Notes: a model not told the origin generated them from the letters alone. Counted from the stretch's first letter, positions 43,097 to 52,358 are shown. The stretch: DNA of 64,000 bases from Laceyella putida (GCF_042665195.1 NZ_JBHTBW010000006.1:324413-388412), one strand, 5' to 3'. A program made the numbers and translations.

Positions 43097-45109
43097 CTAA
43101 GTCGAAGTATTTTCTTCATTTGACTTTTCCTGCACTTGCGCCTCTTGATTCCTCGGAAAGATCAGGCGGATGGTTGTGCCTTCTCCCATTTCGCTTTTGG
43201 CTTCCACCCGTCCGTCCATCGCCTCTACCATGTTTTTAACCAAGGACAATCCGAGGCCGGCTCCTTGGGTTCGAGAACCGGAATTTCCCTGATAATACCG
43301 CTCAAAAATATAAGGAAGATCCTTCTCCGGAATGCCGGTTCCCGTATCGATCACTTCGATTGCCACCGACTCTCTATCCGCCTGGCATGTTAACAAGATC
43401 AGGGCGCCTTCAGGCGTGTGGCGCAAGGCGTTCCGCAGCAGGTTTTGCAAAATTTGCTCCAAAATCCGTTCGTCCGCTTGAATCGGCGGCAAGCAAGGCT
43501 CCAGTTTCAACTCCATGACGATTTTCTTCTTTTGCCAAGCGATGACGGAGAAGCTGGCATGGAGTTGCTTTAATAGGGGGGGGAGTTCACATGTTTTGAC
43601 CTGCAACAGCGATTCCAGCGAGCGCTGGTCATCTTCGATCGCGGCGGAGAACAATTCGTCAATCAACCTTTTTAAACGGATGGTTTCCCGTTTTAACATG
43701 TCGATATCCACTGGCGCGTGATCTTGGGGCTGTTCTTCCAATAGCTCCAAGTAGCCCAGCAAGATCGCGATGGGATTCCGCAATTCATGCGAAACATCGG
43801 CGACAAATTCCCGTTTGCTCAAGAGCAGGTTTTCCACTAGGCGCTTTTCTTTGGCCAAATGGTTGGTTGTTTCTTCCAAGTTGGCGGCCACTTGGTTGAG
43901 TTGTTGGCTCAGCACGCCCAACTCATCTTGTTGCCTGTCTTGAATCCGCGCTGACAAACTGCCGGATGACCAAGCCTGGGCCGCCGAGGCCACTTCGCTG
44001 ATGCGACGAGTAAGGAGTTTGGCCCGCAGATAAGCGAAGGGGAGCGCCAGCAGCAAGGCGATGCAGATGGTCAACAAGGTAACGGGAATCGAGAGTAACA
44101 GGAAGAGAAACATGACCAATACCACAATGTCCACATAGAAAAAATCATCGAACTTAATGATTTGGTTGACCACCCCGACGATTTGCCCGTTTTGTCCGCG
44201 GATGGGCGCACCGGTCATGTAGACGCTGCCGCTTTTGATCGGAATGCTGTGCAATTGTCCCTTCTGCACGATTTGGTGCACAAACTTTTTTTCTTCCATG
44301 GAAATGGGCCGAGTGGAAGGTACCTGATGGACGGTGTGATGGCAGTTCGTGGCCAATAGCCTGCCATGGCGGTCATAAATTCTCCAATGCCGTTCCAACT
44401 TGTAGGTGGTGTATTCATAAATGAGTTGATCCCACTTCGTGGTGGGAACGTGCTTGATCCATTCGGGAAATTGGCTGGTCAGTTGGTTTGACTCCATCAA
44501 GGGAGCCGCCAAGTCCGCCATTTTTTCCGTTTCCTGTTCCCCCCGCACAACTTGGGGGATCAGAAATGAAATGATGTAGAAGAGAAACCCGCATATGAGC
44601 AACATGACAAGGAATAGGAATAACGAGATATGGGACAATGTCATTTGGCGAACCAGCTTTTTGGATGCCCATTTCCATAACTTGTTGATAAACAGGAACA
44701 AGAGCCGAAAGGTGACAAACATGGAAAAAGAAAAAAACAGCACGAACAGGAGATCTTCTGGCAGTTCCTTCTGTTCGTTTAACAGGGCGGGGTATTGCTG
44801 ATAGATGGGAGAGCGGTACAGCAACCACTCCATGACCCATTCGGTGACGACCACCAGACCCAAGTAGGGAAAGAGAAACGAGACCCACCACCAGATAGTT
44901 ACACTTCTCCCCGCCCCTTTTTTAAGGCGGTAGGCGGGCCATAGGGCCATCCAAAGCTCCGGAATAAAGGTAAGGACATAGACCCACACCAACTCATTGA
45001 ACGTGTTGACATTCCAGATAAGCAAAACCAGGTACAACAAAAGAAAAGGACTAAATGCCTCAACCAACGCGCGGCCGATATCGGCGGACCGAAACCCTCT
45101 CGGAAACAA
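43097..45109 (-). CDS. large membrane sensor histidine kinase
   Basis: 670 aa, TTG start 45109 with AAGGGGGGAA about 6 nt upstream. Layout: four or five helices in the first ~165 residues, a further helix ~156-185, an extracytoplasmic PAS/Cache-like region (~190-330, ending RGQNGQIVGVVNQII), a hydrophobic pair (~335-370), HAMP (~375-425), HisKA with FVADVSHELRNPIAILLGYL, and a HATPase domain (NLLRNALRHTPEG, GAGLGLSLVKNMVE). The extra N-terminal membrane block in front of a standard kinase is uncommon. Works with the regulator encoded 53 bp upstream. Confidence 0.9.
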   Translation of the reverse strand: MFPRGFRSADIGRALVEAFSPFLLLYLVLLIWNVNTFNELVWVYVLTFIPELWMALWPAYRLKKGAGRSVTIWWWVSFLFPYLGLVVVTEWVMEWLLYRSPIYQQYPALLNEQKELPEDLLFVLFFSFSMFVTFRLLFLFINKLWKWASKKLVRQMTLSHISLFLFLVMLLICGFLFYIISFLIPQVVRGEQETEKMADLAAPLMESNQLTSQFPEWIKHVPTTKWDQLIYEYTTYKLERHWRIYDRHGRLLATNCHHTVHQVPSTRPISMEEKKFVHQIVQKGQLHSIPIKSGSVYMTGAPIRGQNGQIVGVVNQIIKFDDFFYVDIVVLVMFLFLLLSIPVTLLTICIALLLALPFAYLRAKLLTRRISEVASAAQAWSSGSLSARIQDRQQDELGVLSQQLNQVAANLEETTNHLAKEKRLVENLLLSKREFVADVSHELRNPIAILLGYLELLEEQPQDHAPVDIDMLKRETIRLKRLIDELFSAAIEDDQRSLESLLQVKTCELPPLLKQLHASFSVIAWQKKKIVMELKLEPCLPPIQADERILEQILQNLLRNALRHTPEGALILLTCQADRESVAIEVIDTGTGIPEKDLPYIFERYYQGNSGSRTQGAGLGLSLVKNMVEAMDGRVEAKSEMGEGTTIRLIFPRNQEAQVQEKSNEENTST

Positions 45110-45162
45110 GCGATTCCCCCCTTGGCTTCCCTAATGAATCCTGCCTCATGCGACCGCACCCA

Positions 45163-45867
45163 TTACGGATCAACCCGTTCGATGACAAACTTATACCCGG
45201 TCCCCCAGACGGTTTGCAGTGAGCTGGAGTAGGGTTTCAATTTGCCGCGCAAACGGGAAATATGCGTGTCCACGGTGCGGTCAAACCCCTCGTAGGTGAT
45301 ATCCCACACTTTCTCCAACAGGTACTTGCGGCTGAAGACCCGACCCGGATGCTTGAGAAAAAGATGGAGCAACTCATATTCTTTGGGGGTGAGCTCGAGC
45401 AGGCGTTGATCGATCGACACTTCCCTTTTTTCCGGATCGAGTTGGATGAAGCCGTAATCCAAGATCTTGGGCGGTTGGACGGGGGAAGCCCCATGTTGAT
45501 GCATCATGGCCATCCGCCTAAGCAAAGACCGGACCCTCGCCCGCAGCTCCCCCATGCTGAACGGCTTGGTCATATAATCATCCGCCCCGACATCAAGACC
45601 CCAGATCCGTTCCATCTCATGTCCCCGGGCCGTCAGCATGATCACGGGGGTGACGGACGACTCTCTCATTTTCTGGCAAACTGCCACTCCCTCCATATCG
45701 GGAAGGTTCCAATCCAAGATCACCAAGTCCGGCTTTTTCTCGCGCCAAAGCTCCATCCCTTCCTGCCCGGTTTGGGCCAAGATGGTTTCATGCATATCCA
45801 GGTGCAAATGCCGGGCGATCAGCTGGGACAATTCACTTTCATCTTCCACGATTAAAATCATCGCCAT
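45163..45867 (-). CDS. OmpR/PhoB-family response regulator
   Basis: 234 aa, ATG 45867. Receiver with E8-D9-E10, phosphoacceptor Asp52 in LVILDWNLPDMEG, Thr in IMLTA and Lys in TKPFS; winged-helix C-domain (ELTPKEYELLHLFL ... TVDTHISRLRGKLK). Partner of the large kinase downstream on the same strand. Confidence 0.94.
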   Translation of the reverse strand: MAMILIVEDESELSQLIARHLHLDMHETILAQTGQEGMELWREKKPDLVILDWNLPDMEGVAVCQKMRESSVTPVIMLTARGHEMERIWGLDVGADDYMTKPFSMGELRARVRSLLRRMAMMHQHGASPVQPPKILDYGFIQLDPEKREVSIDQRLLELTPKEYELLHLFLKHPGRVFSRKYLLEKVWDITYEGFDRTVDTHISRLRGKLKPYSSSLQTVWGTGYKFVIERVDP

Positions 45868-46122
45868 TTGCTTCCACTTCCTATATCCCTTTTTCTATAT
45901 AAGCCGTGTTTCAACCGTTGTTCACGGGAGGATAACCTGAAATCGACTTCTAATGAGTTTTGCTGTGGCCATCCCGTTGATTTCAAAAGGTTTGTTCCTT
46001 TCCAATGGTAACGGAGAGGGAGGGGATATTCAATCTTTAACGACTAGTTAAACGCTTAAAACAACAGTTTCTATAAACATTAGAAAAACTTTTGTAAAAA
46101 CTGATGATTATACTTTGTTTGC

Positions 46123-46502
46123 ATGCTTGAGAAGAGGGAAGGTTCAACGGTTGAAGTGAAGATGAATCCGGACCCAGCCACATTCATTGTCGATATTCGG
46201 GGAGTGTTTGGGAAGAGCGTGGCTGGTTCCAGTGCCCAAACGCGCTGTTGGTAATGCAGGAGAATGGCAAGGGATCGATGCCGATACGGGTGTGGCCGAC
46301 CGTAACTTGACCCTGATGTATCCCACATATGACAAACGATCCACCAAGATCGTGAGGACGGAAGGAAAATCGTTTACCGTCCGGCAAGGCATGCGGGTGG
46401 AATCAAAGTCATTAGGGGAAGGCAAATACTTGTAGGGCATTTTATATTACCGATTATACGCAACAAACAGCATGGTCGGAATGGATTCCAATCAAATAGG
46501 TT
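46123..46502 (+). pseudogene. decayed gene with several frame breaks
   Basis: Protein-like sequence continues across three frames. The first (ATG 46123) reads VKMNPDPATFIVD and stops at 46254. The next, through WLVPVPKRAVGNAGEWQGID and TVRQGMRVESKS, stops at 46433-46435. The third reads ITDYTQQTAWSEWIPIK to a stop near 46500. A terminator follows. The first parts recall the copper-amine-oxidase-like stalk domain (NPDPA...FIVDGR...VPVRAVGNALGW), but the match is by eye and incomplete. Confidence 0.4.
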
Positions 46503-47151
46503 AATGCTTTGGTTTTGGTTTGGTTTTTGATAGTGGCTTCCTTGTTTAAGGGAGCTTTTTTTTGGCTTGAAGTTGGCGCTTGATGCAATCGTGCCATGGA
46601 AGTGGAGAAAGAGACAGATGTTGAGGGGATTCCTGCGGGTTTTTATATGGAACCACATATTCCCTTTTATAAAATATATTTAGGGATGACAGGATATTTT
46701 TGTCTTGTTTCGTCCTCATTTTTTGATTTTCAAGGAGTTTAAAACGGAATAATCATTCTTTTATGATAAGGTTTAATAGATAAATTTATTGATTATCATG
46801 CAGATTAATTATTTAATTTAAATTAAAAGCAAGGGAGTCGAAAGAAAATCAGTGATTGCTCGATTGATGCGGCAAAGGAAATGAAGGAAGATAATTCTTT
46901 ATTTATCTATCATTACACTGCTGATGAGGTCGATCGGGATAGGGAAAGCCCCTATCGGCAAACAGGGTGATGGCCTTTCTTTGATTGTTTTGTTTTATTG
47001 TATATTAAATTATTTGTTATTATTTTATTTCCCTTTTATATACAGGGAATATATGCTCGTAATGGTATTTCCTTCTTCAAAGGATATCTTTTCCTTATTT
47101 TTCGTTGCCGACGATATGCTCATTCTATAGATATAATGGAGATGATATATT
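46503..47151. other. AT-rich region with terminator and decayed sequence
   Basis: About 650 bp. A terminator is at 46536-46563. From 46700 the DNA is very AT-rich. An open stretch ending in the 29-codon frame from ATG 46881 (MKEDNSLFIYHYTADEV...) may be a gene remnant. CGGGATAGGG...CCCCTATCGG (46934-46960) forms a hairpin without T run. No intact gene. Confidence 0.35.
46536..46563 (+). terminator. terminator after decayed gene
   Basis: GCTTCCTT/AAGGGAGC stem (46536-46543 with 46548-46555, one G-T pair), then eight T. Confidence 0.85.
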
Positions 47152-47617
47152 GTGGAGGAAAAAAAGAAAAAAGGGGTAGGAGATAAGTTATTCGTTTTCA
47201 TCGGGATCGGCTTATTTGCTATATTTATTTTAGTCATACCTGTTTTAATTAATATCGGTATCCTTTCTTTGCTCAAAAACGTTGGTTTTTTAGGCATAAA
47301 TATCCGATCAACAACGGGTATGGCTCAGTTTGGGATTGGCATGATATTGTATTTAATGCTGCTTTGACAGTAGGATTAATTATAGAGTTTAGTTTGCAGT
47401 ATCTTTTAGGTGAGAGAAAAAAATCAAAGCTTTACTAGATGTCTTTGCAAATTTCTTGTTAGTCCTTTCATATATTTATATTCTAGATATAATCATTAAT
47501 GATTTATCGCTTTCTCTTTATGGGCTTTTAAGTTTATCCTTTATTTATTCCCTTATCTTTGACGCTCTTGAAAATCTAAAGGGACCTTGGGAAAAGGTGA
47601 AAAAATACAATCTTTAA
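47152..47617 (+). pseudogene. YrvL-like membrane regulator gene broken by two frameshifts
   Basis: GTG 47152 starts a frame (DKLFVFIGIGLFAIFILVIP) that stops at 47367. The reading continues one frame over as LTVGLIIEFSLQYLLGERKK, stops in the AAAAAAA run region near 47439, and continues in a further frame as ALLDVFANFLLVLSYIYILD to LKGPWEKVKKYNL and TAA at 47617. Joined, the product would be ~150 aa with four membrane helices, like YrvL-type proteins (regulators of an oxalate-decarboxylase sigma system in Bacillus). One break is in a homopolymer, so a sequencing error is possible; two breaks favour decay. Confidence 0.55.
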
Positions 47618-47630
47618 GAATATCATTTGC

Positions 47631-47652
47631 AAAAGTGCCCGAGGCACTTTTT
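47631..47652. terminator. bidirectional terminator
   Basis: AAAAGTGCC/GGCACTTTT stem, 4-nt loop, T runs on both strands. Confidence 0.85.
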
Positions 47653-47779
47653 TGTTTTGTTCGGGGGATTAACTTGCCTGTTCTATCATATTTAAGTAAT
47701 ATTCAGTCTTGTATCGATTTATTGTTTCGGTTATTTCATTCCTTTTTTCTATAGGACGAAATAAACAAAAGGCAAGAGC

Positions 47780-47821
47780 ATAAACAGCTACGGAGCCCGT
47801 CTCGGACCCGTAGCTGTTTAT
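47780..47821. repeat. perfect 14-bp inverted repeat
   Basis: ATAAACAGCTACGG (47780-47793) and CCGTAGCTGTTTAT (47808-47821) with a 14-nt loop. No T run on either side. Confidence 0.8.
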
Positions 47822-47942
47822 CGCCAATGTGAAGATTTCGCTCGCCACAAAGCAACTGGTTCCCTCTTTGTAAGCGGTTAAGCGTTTCCTGCTATGCAGA
47901 AGGGGTCCTCTTGCGATGGCGGGTGGGGATCTTTTTTGGTGC

Positions 47943-48875
47943 CTATGCCGAACCTTGATGAACCACTTGATCGATGGTTTGAACAACGGCACCGGTATCG
48001 CAGGGAGCCAACTCAACCAGGTCGACGGCGATGTCCAATTTTTGATACAGGTTCCGAAAGTAGGATTTCGCTTCGGCGACATCTTTGCAGATGGCGAGCA
48101 GAGTCGGACCGGCGCCGCTTAACGCCACGCCATAAGCCCCATGGAGGGGGGCTTCCGCAATCGCTTCCTTCAATCCTGGAACGAGGGAAAGCCGGTAAGG
48201 CTGATGAAACAAATCATCCATCGCCACAGAGAGGAGATCCCAACGCTCTTGCAACAAGGCGGCCACCAACAGATTGGCCCGACTGCTTGACAGAACCGCT
48301 TGGCCTTTGGGGTAGGCGTCGGGCAATACCCCGCGAGCATGTTCAGTGAGCAAGGCCTGTTCCGGAATAACGGCGAGGAATGGCAGGGATGGAGACGGGC
48401 AAGGGATGATATGCACTTGTTCACCGTCCCATGAACCGACCACCACTCCGCCATAGAGAGAAGCCCCCACATTGTCGGGGTGCCCTTCCCACTGAGTCGT
48501 AAACCATAATAACTCTTCCTTGGACCACCGTCCGCCCAACATATGGTTGACCGCCACATAACCACCGACGATGGCTGCGGCGCTGCTGCCGAGTCCTCGT
48601 GCCAAGGGGATCTGGTTCTTAATTTCCAATGCGAACGGAAAGAACGGAACATCGGCTTCGGCGAAGGCTTGCTTCATCACTTTGATCACCAGGTTGCGTT
48701 CATCCAGCGGAATGTCCTCCGCATCTCCGTTGACGACGCGGATGTCGAGGGTGGGAGACGGGGAAAAGCGCAAGCGCAGGTAACGGTTAAACGCCATGCC
48801 GATGGAATCGAAACCGGGTCCCAGATTGGCAGTGCTGCAAGGTACGATCACTTCAAAAGGGGCAAATGGATTCAT
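47943..48875 (-). CDS. thrB: homoserine kinase
   Basis: 310 aa. ATG 48875 overlaps the thrC stop (ATGA), so translation is coupled; a longer frame inside thrC is ignored. GHMP-kinase fold: VPCSTANLGPGFDSIG at the N-terminus and the phosphate loop LARGLGSSAAAIVGG; C-terminal GVALSGAGPTLLAI. Phosphorylates homoserine in threonine synthesis, supplying the substrate of ThrC. Homoserine dehydrogenase (hom), often in this operon, is not present. Confidence 0.95.
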   Translation of the reverse strand: MNPFAPFEVIVPCSTANLGPGFDSIGMAFNRYLRLRFSPSPTLDIRVVNGDAEDIPLDERNLVIKVMKQAFAEADVPFFPFALEIKNQIPLARGLGSSAAAIVGGYVAVNHMLGGRWSKEELLWFTTQWEGHPDNVGASLYGGVVVGSWDGEQVHIIPCPSPSLPFLAVIPEQALLTEHARGVLPDAYPKGQAVLSSSRANLLVAALLQERWDLLSVAMDDLFHQPYRLSLVPGLKEAIAEAPLHGAYGVALSGAGPTLLAICKDVAEAKSYFRNLYQKLDIAVDLVELAPCDTGAVVQTIDQVVHQGSA

Positions 48876-49939
48876 GCCAATGAACCTTTCTCTTCCTTCA
48901 CGAATTGGAGGATGGCCTCTTTGCTGCAAGGGATGACTTCAGGTTGGACATCAACGGTTTCCAGGGCGGTGGTCGGATCTTTTAAACCGTTTCCGGTCAA
49001 GACACAGACGATGGTGGCACCCGCGGGGCATCGGCCTTGTTTGTGCAATTTGATGACACCGGCGACAGAGGCAGCGGAAGCCGGTTCACAAAATACCCCT
49101 TCCATACGTGCGATTTTGCGGTAGGCGGATAAAATCTCATCATCGGTGACGCTGTCGATGAAGCCATTGGATTCGGATGCGGCGGCTACAGCTGTTTTCC
49201 AACTGGCCGGATTGCCGATGCGGATGGCAGTGGCGATGGTTTCCGGTTGATCGATCGGCTCCCCCCGCACAATCGCGGCGGCTCCTTCCGCTTCAAATCC
49301 CCACATTTTGGGTAAGCGCTGGATGCGGTTTTCTTGGGAGTATTCTTTAAATCCTTTCCAATAAGCGGTGATGTTACCGGCGTTGCCGACGGGGATGGCC
49401 AAGATGTCCGGAGCTTCACCCAGTTGTTCACACACTTCAAAAGCGGCTGTTTTTTGTCCTTCAATGCGATACGGATTGACGGAGTTTACCAGCGTGATGG
49501 GGTATTCCTCGGTGATTTTCCGCACCAATGACAAAGCTTGGTCGAAGTTCCCTTCGATGGCCAAGACCTTGGCGCCGTACATGACGGCTTGTGAAAGCTT
49601 GCCGAGCGCAATATGATTATGCGGCACGACAACATAGCACTGAAGCCCCAATTTGGCGGCATAAGCGGCCGCGGAAGCCGAGGTGTTGCCCGTTGACGCG
49701 CACATGACCGCTTGGCTGCCCGCTTCCTTCGCTTTGGCGATGGCCATCACCATGCCACGATCTTTAAAGGATCCTGTTGGATTGGCCCCTTCAAACTTGA
49801 GATGTAGATTGACCCCCAGTTCCGCCGATAACCGGGTGGCATGATATAGAGGGGTTTCCCCCTCATATAGCGTCAAGGCAGGGGTTTGTTCAGTGACTGG
49901 CAAGAACTGACGGTATTTTTCCAAAATTCCTCGTCTCAT
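48872..49939 (-). CDS. thrC: threonine synthase
   Basis: 355 aa from ATG 49939 (GAAGGG about 10 nt upstream), the usual size of Bacillus ThrC; the frame is open for 31 more codons without a start signal. PLP lysine is Lys59 in ANPTGSFKDRGM. TGNTSASAAAYAAKLG and GNAGNITAYWKGF (phosphate-binding loops) are conserved. Converts O-phosphohomoserine to threonine. First gene of thrC-thrB. Confidence 0.95.
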   Translation of the reverse strand: MRRGILEKYRQFLPVTEQTPALTLYEGETPLYHATRLSAELGVNLHLKFEGANPTGSFKDRGMVMAIAKAKEAGSQAVMCASTGNTSASAAAYAAKLGLQCYVVVPHNHIALGKLSQAVMYGAKVLAIEGNFDQALSLVRKITEEYPITLVNSVNPYRIEGQKTAAFEVCEQLGEAPDILAIPVGNAGNITAYWKGFKEYSQENRIQRLPKMWGFEAEGAAAIVRGEPIDQPETIATAIRIGNPASWKTAVAAASESNGFIDSVTDDEILSAYRKIARMEGVFCEPASAASVAGVIKLHKQGRCPAGATIVCVLTGNGLKDPTTALETVDVQPEVIPCSKEAILQFVKEEKGSLA

Positions 49940-50480
49940 CTCATCTTTTCCCTTCTGTATGATGGTTTGGCTGTTGTTGAAAGGTTGGATCTGTACTCCC
50001 AGAGCAAACAACTGTATGGTTATTGCGCACATTTTACCCTTTGTAAGCGGTATTGTTCAAGATGTTTTTGGTGAAATTTTTGTTTGTTTCGACGAAAGGT
50101 ATTTTATTTCATGAAGCAAACATTATTTCTTGGAGATGCATCATGGCCCTGCAACTCTGCTAGCGGGAAAAAAGTCATATGGGTAAAGGGGTAGATTCAT
50201 ATATTAAATAAAAAATTGCTTTTGGAGGACAAAAAGGGCGGTTGCGTTCAAACGGGGGGAGTAAGGCGTATTTATTGGAAAAATTAGATGGTATAGTGAA
50301 GGATTCCTAATTAGAGTGTGAATTGGATACAAGATATTGTGGATACTGTGGATAAATATGTGGATATATTGATCGGGTTGGGGATAAAATCATTTGTATT
50401 GTGTATAAGTTGAGTTGGTGGATTGTTTCGGTGTATCACACGATAAGGGATTGGGTGCCAATCCGGGGAGGGTCCAGGGG
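49940..50480. other. long divergent intergenic region between thrC and HD hydrolase
   Basis: About 540 bp. AT-rich around 50100-50420 with repeated TGTGGATA-type words (50337-50372). I looked for a T-box leader in front of thrC and saw neither the conserved AGGGTGGNACCGCG-type box nor a terminator. Promoters for both genes should be here. No gene seen. Confidence 0.4.
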
Positions 50481-51149
50481 ATGAATCAGCAGACGGTGGT
50501 TGAGAAAACGGTTATCTATGTGAAAAAAACATTGCAACAGCAAGAGGGGAGCCATGACTGGTTTCATATTGAACGGGTGTGGAAAAATGCCGTCAAGATC
50601 GGACTGGCGGAACAAGCAGACATGTTTGTGGTGGAATTGGCCGCCCTCTTGCACGATATTGCTGACCATAAATTTCATGGCGGGGATGAAACGATGGGCC
50701 CCCGTGTGGCCAGGGAGTGGTTAACTGAGTTGGGTGTGGATCGCGAAGTGGTGCAGCATGTGTCACAAATCATCGCGGATCTCTCGTTTAAAGGGGCCCA
50801 CACCCAAACGGTCATGAAGACCAAGGAAGGCATGGTTGTACAAGATGCGGATCGTTTGGATGCGATTGGGGCGATTGGTATTGCTCGTGCGTTTGCTTAT
50901 GGGGGATATAAGGGGCAAGCGTTGTATGATCCGGAGATCCCGCCAACGTTGCATGCTTCGTTCGCCGAATACAAGCAAGCGAAAAGCACGTCAGTCAATC
51001 ATTTTTATGAGAAACTCCTTTTGTTGAAAGACCGCATGAATACAGAGGCGGGAAGGAAAATGGCGGCAGAACGCCATGCATTCATGGAACAATTTTTGGA
51101 GCGGTTGCAAGCGGAATGTGGAGTGACGTTTGAAAGACCTGAAAGATAA
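50481..51149 (+). CDS. HD-domain phosphohydrolase (YedJ/YpgQ-like)
   Basis: 222 aa, ATG 50481, 10 nt after GGAGGG; the longer frame to 50415 lacks a site. HD metal motif: His in SHDWFHIERVWKNA, ELAALLHDIADHKF (His-Asp), then VQDADRLDAIGAIGIARAF with the final Asp, as in the YedJ family. Such enzymes hydrolyse nucleotides or related phosphate esters. Single gene. Confidence 0.92.
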   Translation: MNQQTVVEKTVIYVKKTLQQQEGSHDWFHIERVWKNAVKIGLAEQADMFVVELAALLHDIADHKFHGGDETMGPRVAREWLTELGVDREVVQHVSQIIADLSFKGAHTQTVMKTKEGMVVQDADRLDAIGAIGIARAFAYGGYKGQALYDPEIPPTLHASFAEYKQAKSTSVNHFYEKLLLLKDRMNTEAGRKMAAERHAFMEQFLERLQAECGVTFERPER

Positions 51150-51345
51150 CGGGAATCCCCCATTAGCTAGGGAAAGCGGTGTCGCTCCAGAAAAATGAAG
51201 CTCCGCCGAGAGTGGCTGGGTTGGAATGGATCACACGCGGTTGCTTTGAAGGGACGTTCTTTCACCCTTCTCACATCTCTTATTCACACCATCACCGCCC
51301 TTTCCTGTAGCGGCTGCTTTTTCGGCCATAAAAGGAGGAATAATT

Positions 51346-51993
51346 GTGAAAAAGGCAGTCATGCTGTGGATAGGTGGGATTTATGTTGTCGGTTTGCTCA
51401 GTTGGTGGGGATACGAAGCATGGCAAAGTCCCGAGCGGAATGTCATGATTATGGCGGACCCCGTCGTGGCGCATGACTTGAAGCAGATGAGCCAAGAGGC
51501 CTCCTTGATTGTGGTCGCGATCAGCGAGGGGGAGGCGGGGCAAAGGTCAACCGCGTCCTCAACCGAGGTGAAGACGTTCTCTTTTGCGGTGCACGAAACG
51601 TTAAAGGGGAAGGCGCCGGCCAATATGCAAGTCCGTGTGCCCTATCGCCGTGTGGAGACGCTGTCCATGGATGGCGAACGAGCGAAAGTGGCTTTGAAGA
51701 AACCGATGGTTGTCGCTCCTGCCGTGGGAAAGAAAGTGGTGTTGTTTTTGGATCGGCGCTCAGCCGATGGCGCTTATCACGTCGCCTTTCAACCTTATCT
51801 GATCGAACAGGATGAACAGGGAAAAGCGAAGCTCATAATCAGTAAAGAAAGCCAAGCGACTGTGGAGCTGGAAGATGGAACGCGCGTCACGTTAAAAGAG
51901 GATGCGCAAATCAAAGACACGATTACGGGTCGGCCTTTTGCCGATGTGGTCAGGGAGATTAAAAACATGGCAGTAAAGCGGTCTGGTTCTTAG
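51346..51993 (+). CDS. membrane-anchored or exported protein, unknown function
   Basis: 215 aa, GTG 51346 with AAAGGAGGAA upstream. N-terminal helix (~4-22, MLWIGGIYVVGLLSWWGY), then an extracytoplasmic region of mostly beta character. EASLIVVAISEGEA, KTFSFAVHETLKG and VGKKVVLFLDR resemble small lipoprotein-like domains that wrap a beta sheet, but no named family was recognised. The gene ends inside a strong terminator that also faces the acidic mini-protein gene. Confidence 0.72.
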   Translation: MKKAVMLWIGGIYVVGLLSWWGYEAWQSPERNVMIMADPVVAHDLKQMSQEASLIVVAISEGEAGQRSTASSTEVKTFSFAVHETLKGKAPANMQVRVPYRRVETLSMDGERAKVALKKPMVVAPAVGKKVVLFLDRRSADGAYHVAFQPYLIEQDEQGKAKLIISKESQATVELEDGTRVTLKEDAQIKDTITGRPFADVVREIKNMAVKRSGS

Positions 51994-52010
51994 CGCCAGA
52001 CCGCTTTTCT
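51975..52010. terminator. terminator overlapping stop codon
   Basis: AAGCGGTCTGG/CCAGACCGCTT 11-bp stem (51976-51986 with 51996-52006), then TTTTCTT on the plus strand; on the minus strand CTTTACTG follows, weaker. Confidence 0.88.
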
Positions 52011-52015
52011 TATTG

Positions 52016-52144
52016 TTAATCTTCCAATTCGAGATCGAGATCCAAGCCATCCCCATCCAGTTCCAATTCCAATTCCACATCGCCAATTTCAATCTCCAGT
52101 TCATCTCCGTCGATCTCAACATCAAATGGTTCAAACAGATCCAT
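52016..52144 (-). CDS. 42-residue extremely acidic mini-protein
   Basis: ATG at 52144 with a strong AAGGAG 8 nt upstream, TAA at 52016. The product has 10 Asp and 10 Glu in 42 residues and no Lys, Arg or His. From residue ~10 acidic and aliphatic residues alternate almost strictly (for example ELEIEIGDVELELELDGDG), a pattern that fits an amphipathic beta strand or beta hairpin with one charged face, possibly cation-binding. I recognise no family. Stands alone on the minus strand, convergent with the membrane-anchored protein gene, and upstream of the NhaD-type transporters, whose promoter is divergent from it. Confidence 0.72.
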   Translation of the reverse strand: MDLFEPFDVEIDGDELEIEIGDVELELELDGDGLDLDLELED

Positions 52145-52301
52145 TTCATTGGCTCCTTCAATGTGAAGTTTGATACATTTCCATTATAGACAGTCGATTG
52201 GAGCAAAAGTTGATGGGAATATTAAAAAAGATTGAAAAGAAGCGGATGGCAAGGGCAGCCTGTTTTATCCAGAAAAAGAACAGGTTGACTCGCATCCCAT
52301 C

Positions 52302-52330
52302 TTTACCGATGATATGAATTGCGTTACAAT
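52302..52330 (+). promoter_or_regulatory. promoter of first NhaD/ArsB transporter gene
   Basis: TTTACC (52302-52307), 17 bp, TACAAT (52325-52330). The second paralogue has the same TTTACC and 17-bp spacing. Confidence 0.65.
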
Positions 52331-52358
52331 AAACTTAATCACATAAACGAACGACATG

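Larger units (their letters stand above)
47618..47942. other. intergenic region between decayed gene and thrB
   Basis: About 325 bp. Contains a bidirectional terminator (47631-47652) and a 14-bp perfect inverted repeat (47780-47821). A minus-strand open stretch of ~60 codons (…FTLAINSYGSETGSVAVYAL…) ending at 47669 has no start or ribosome site and may be a gene fragment. Confidence 0.4.

Noticed and set aside
49940..50480. T-box or amino-acid leader in front of thrC
   Set aside because: No conserved T-box sequence, no specifier-like stem and no terminator were visible on the minus strand.
51195..51345. Small gene or riboswitch between HD hydrolase and the membrane-anchored protein
   Set aside because: The open frame there runs into the next gene out of frame and has no ribosome site; no known riboswitch pattern.
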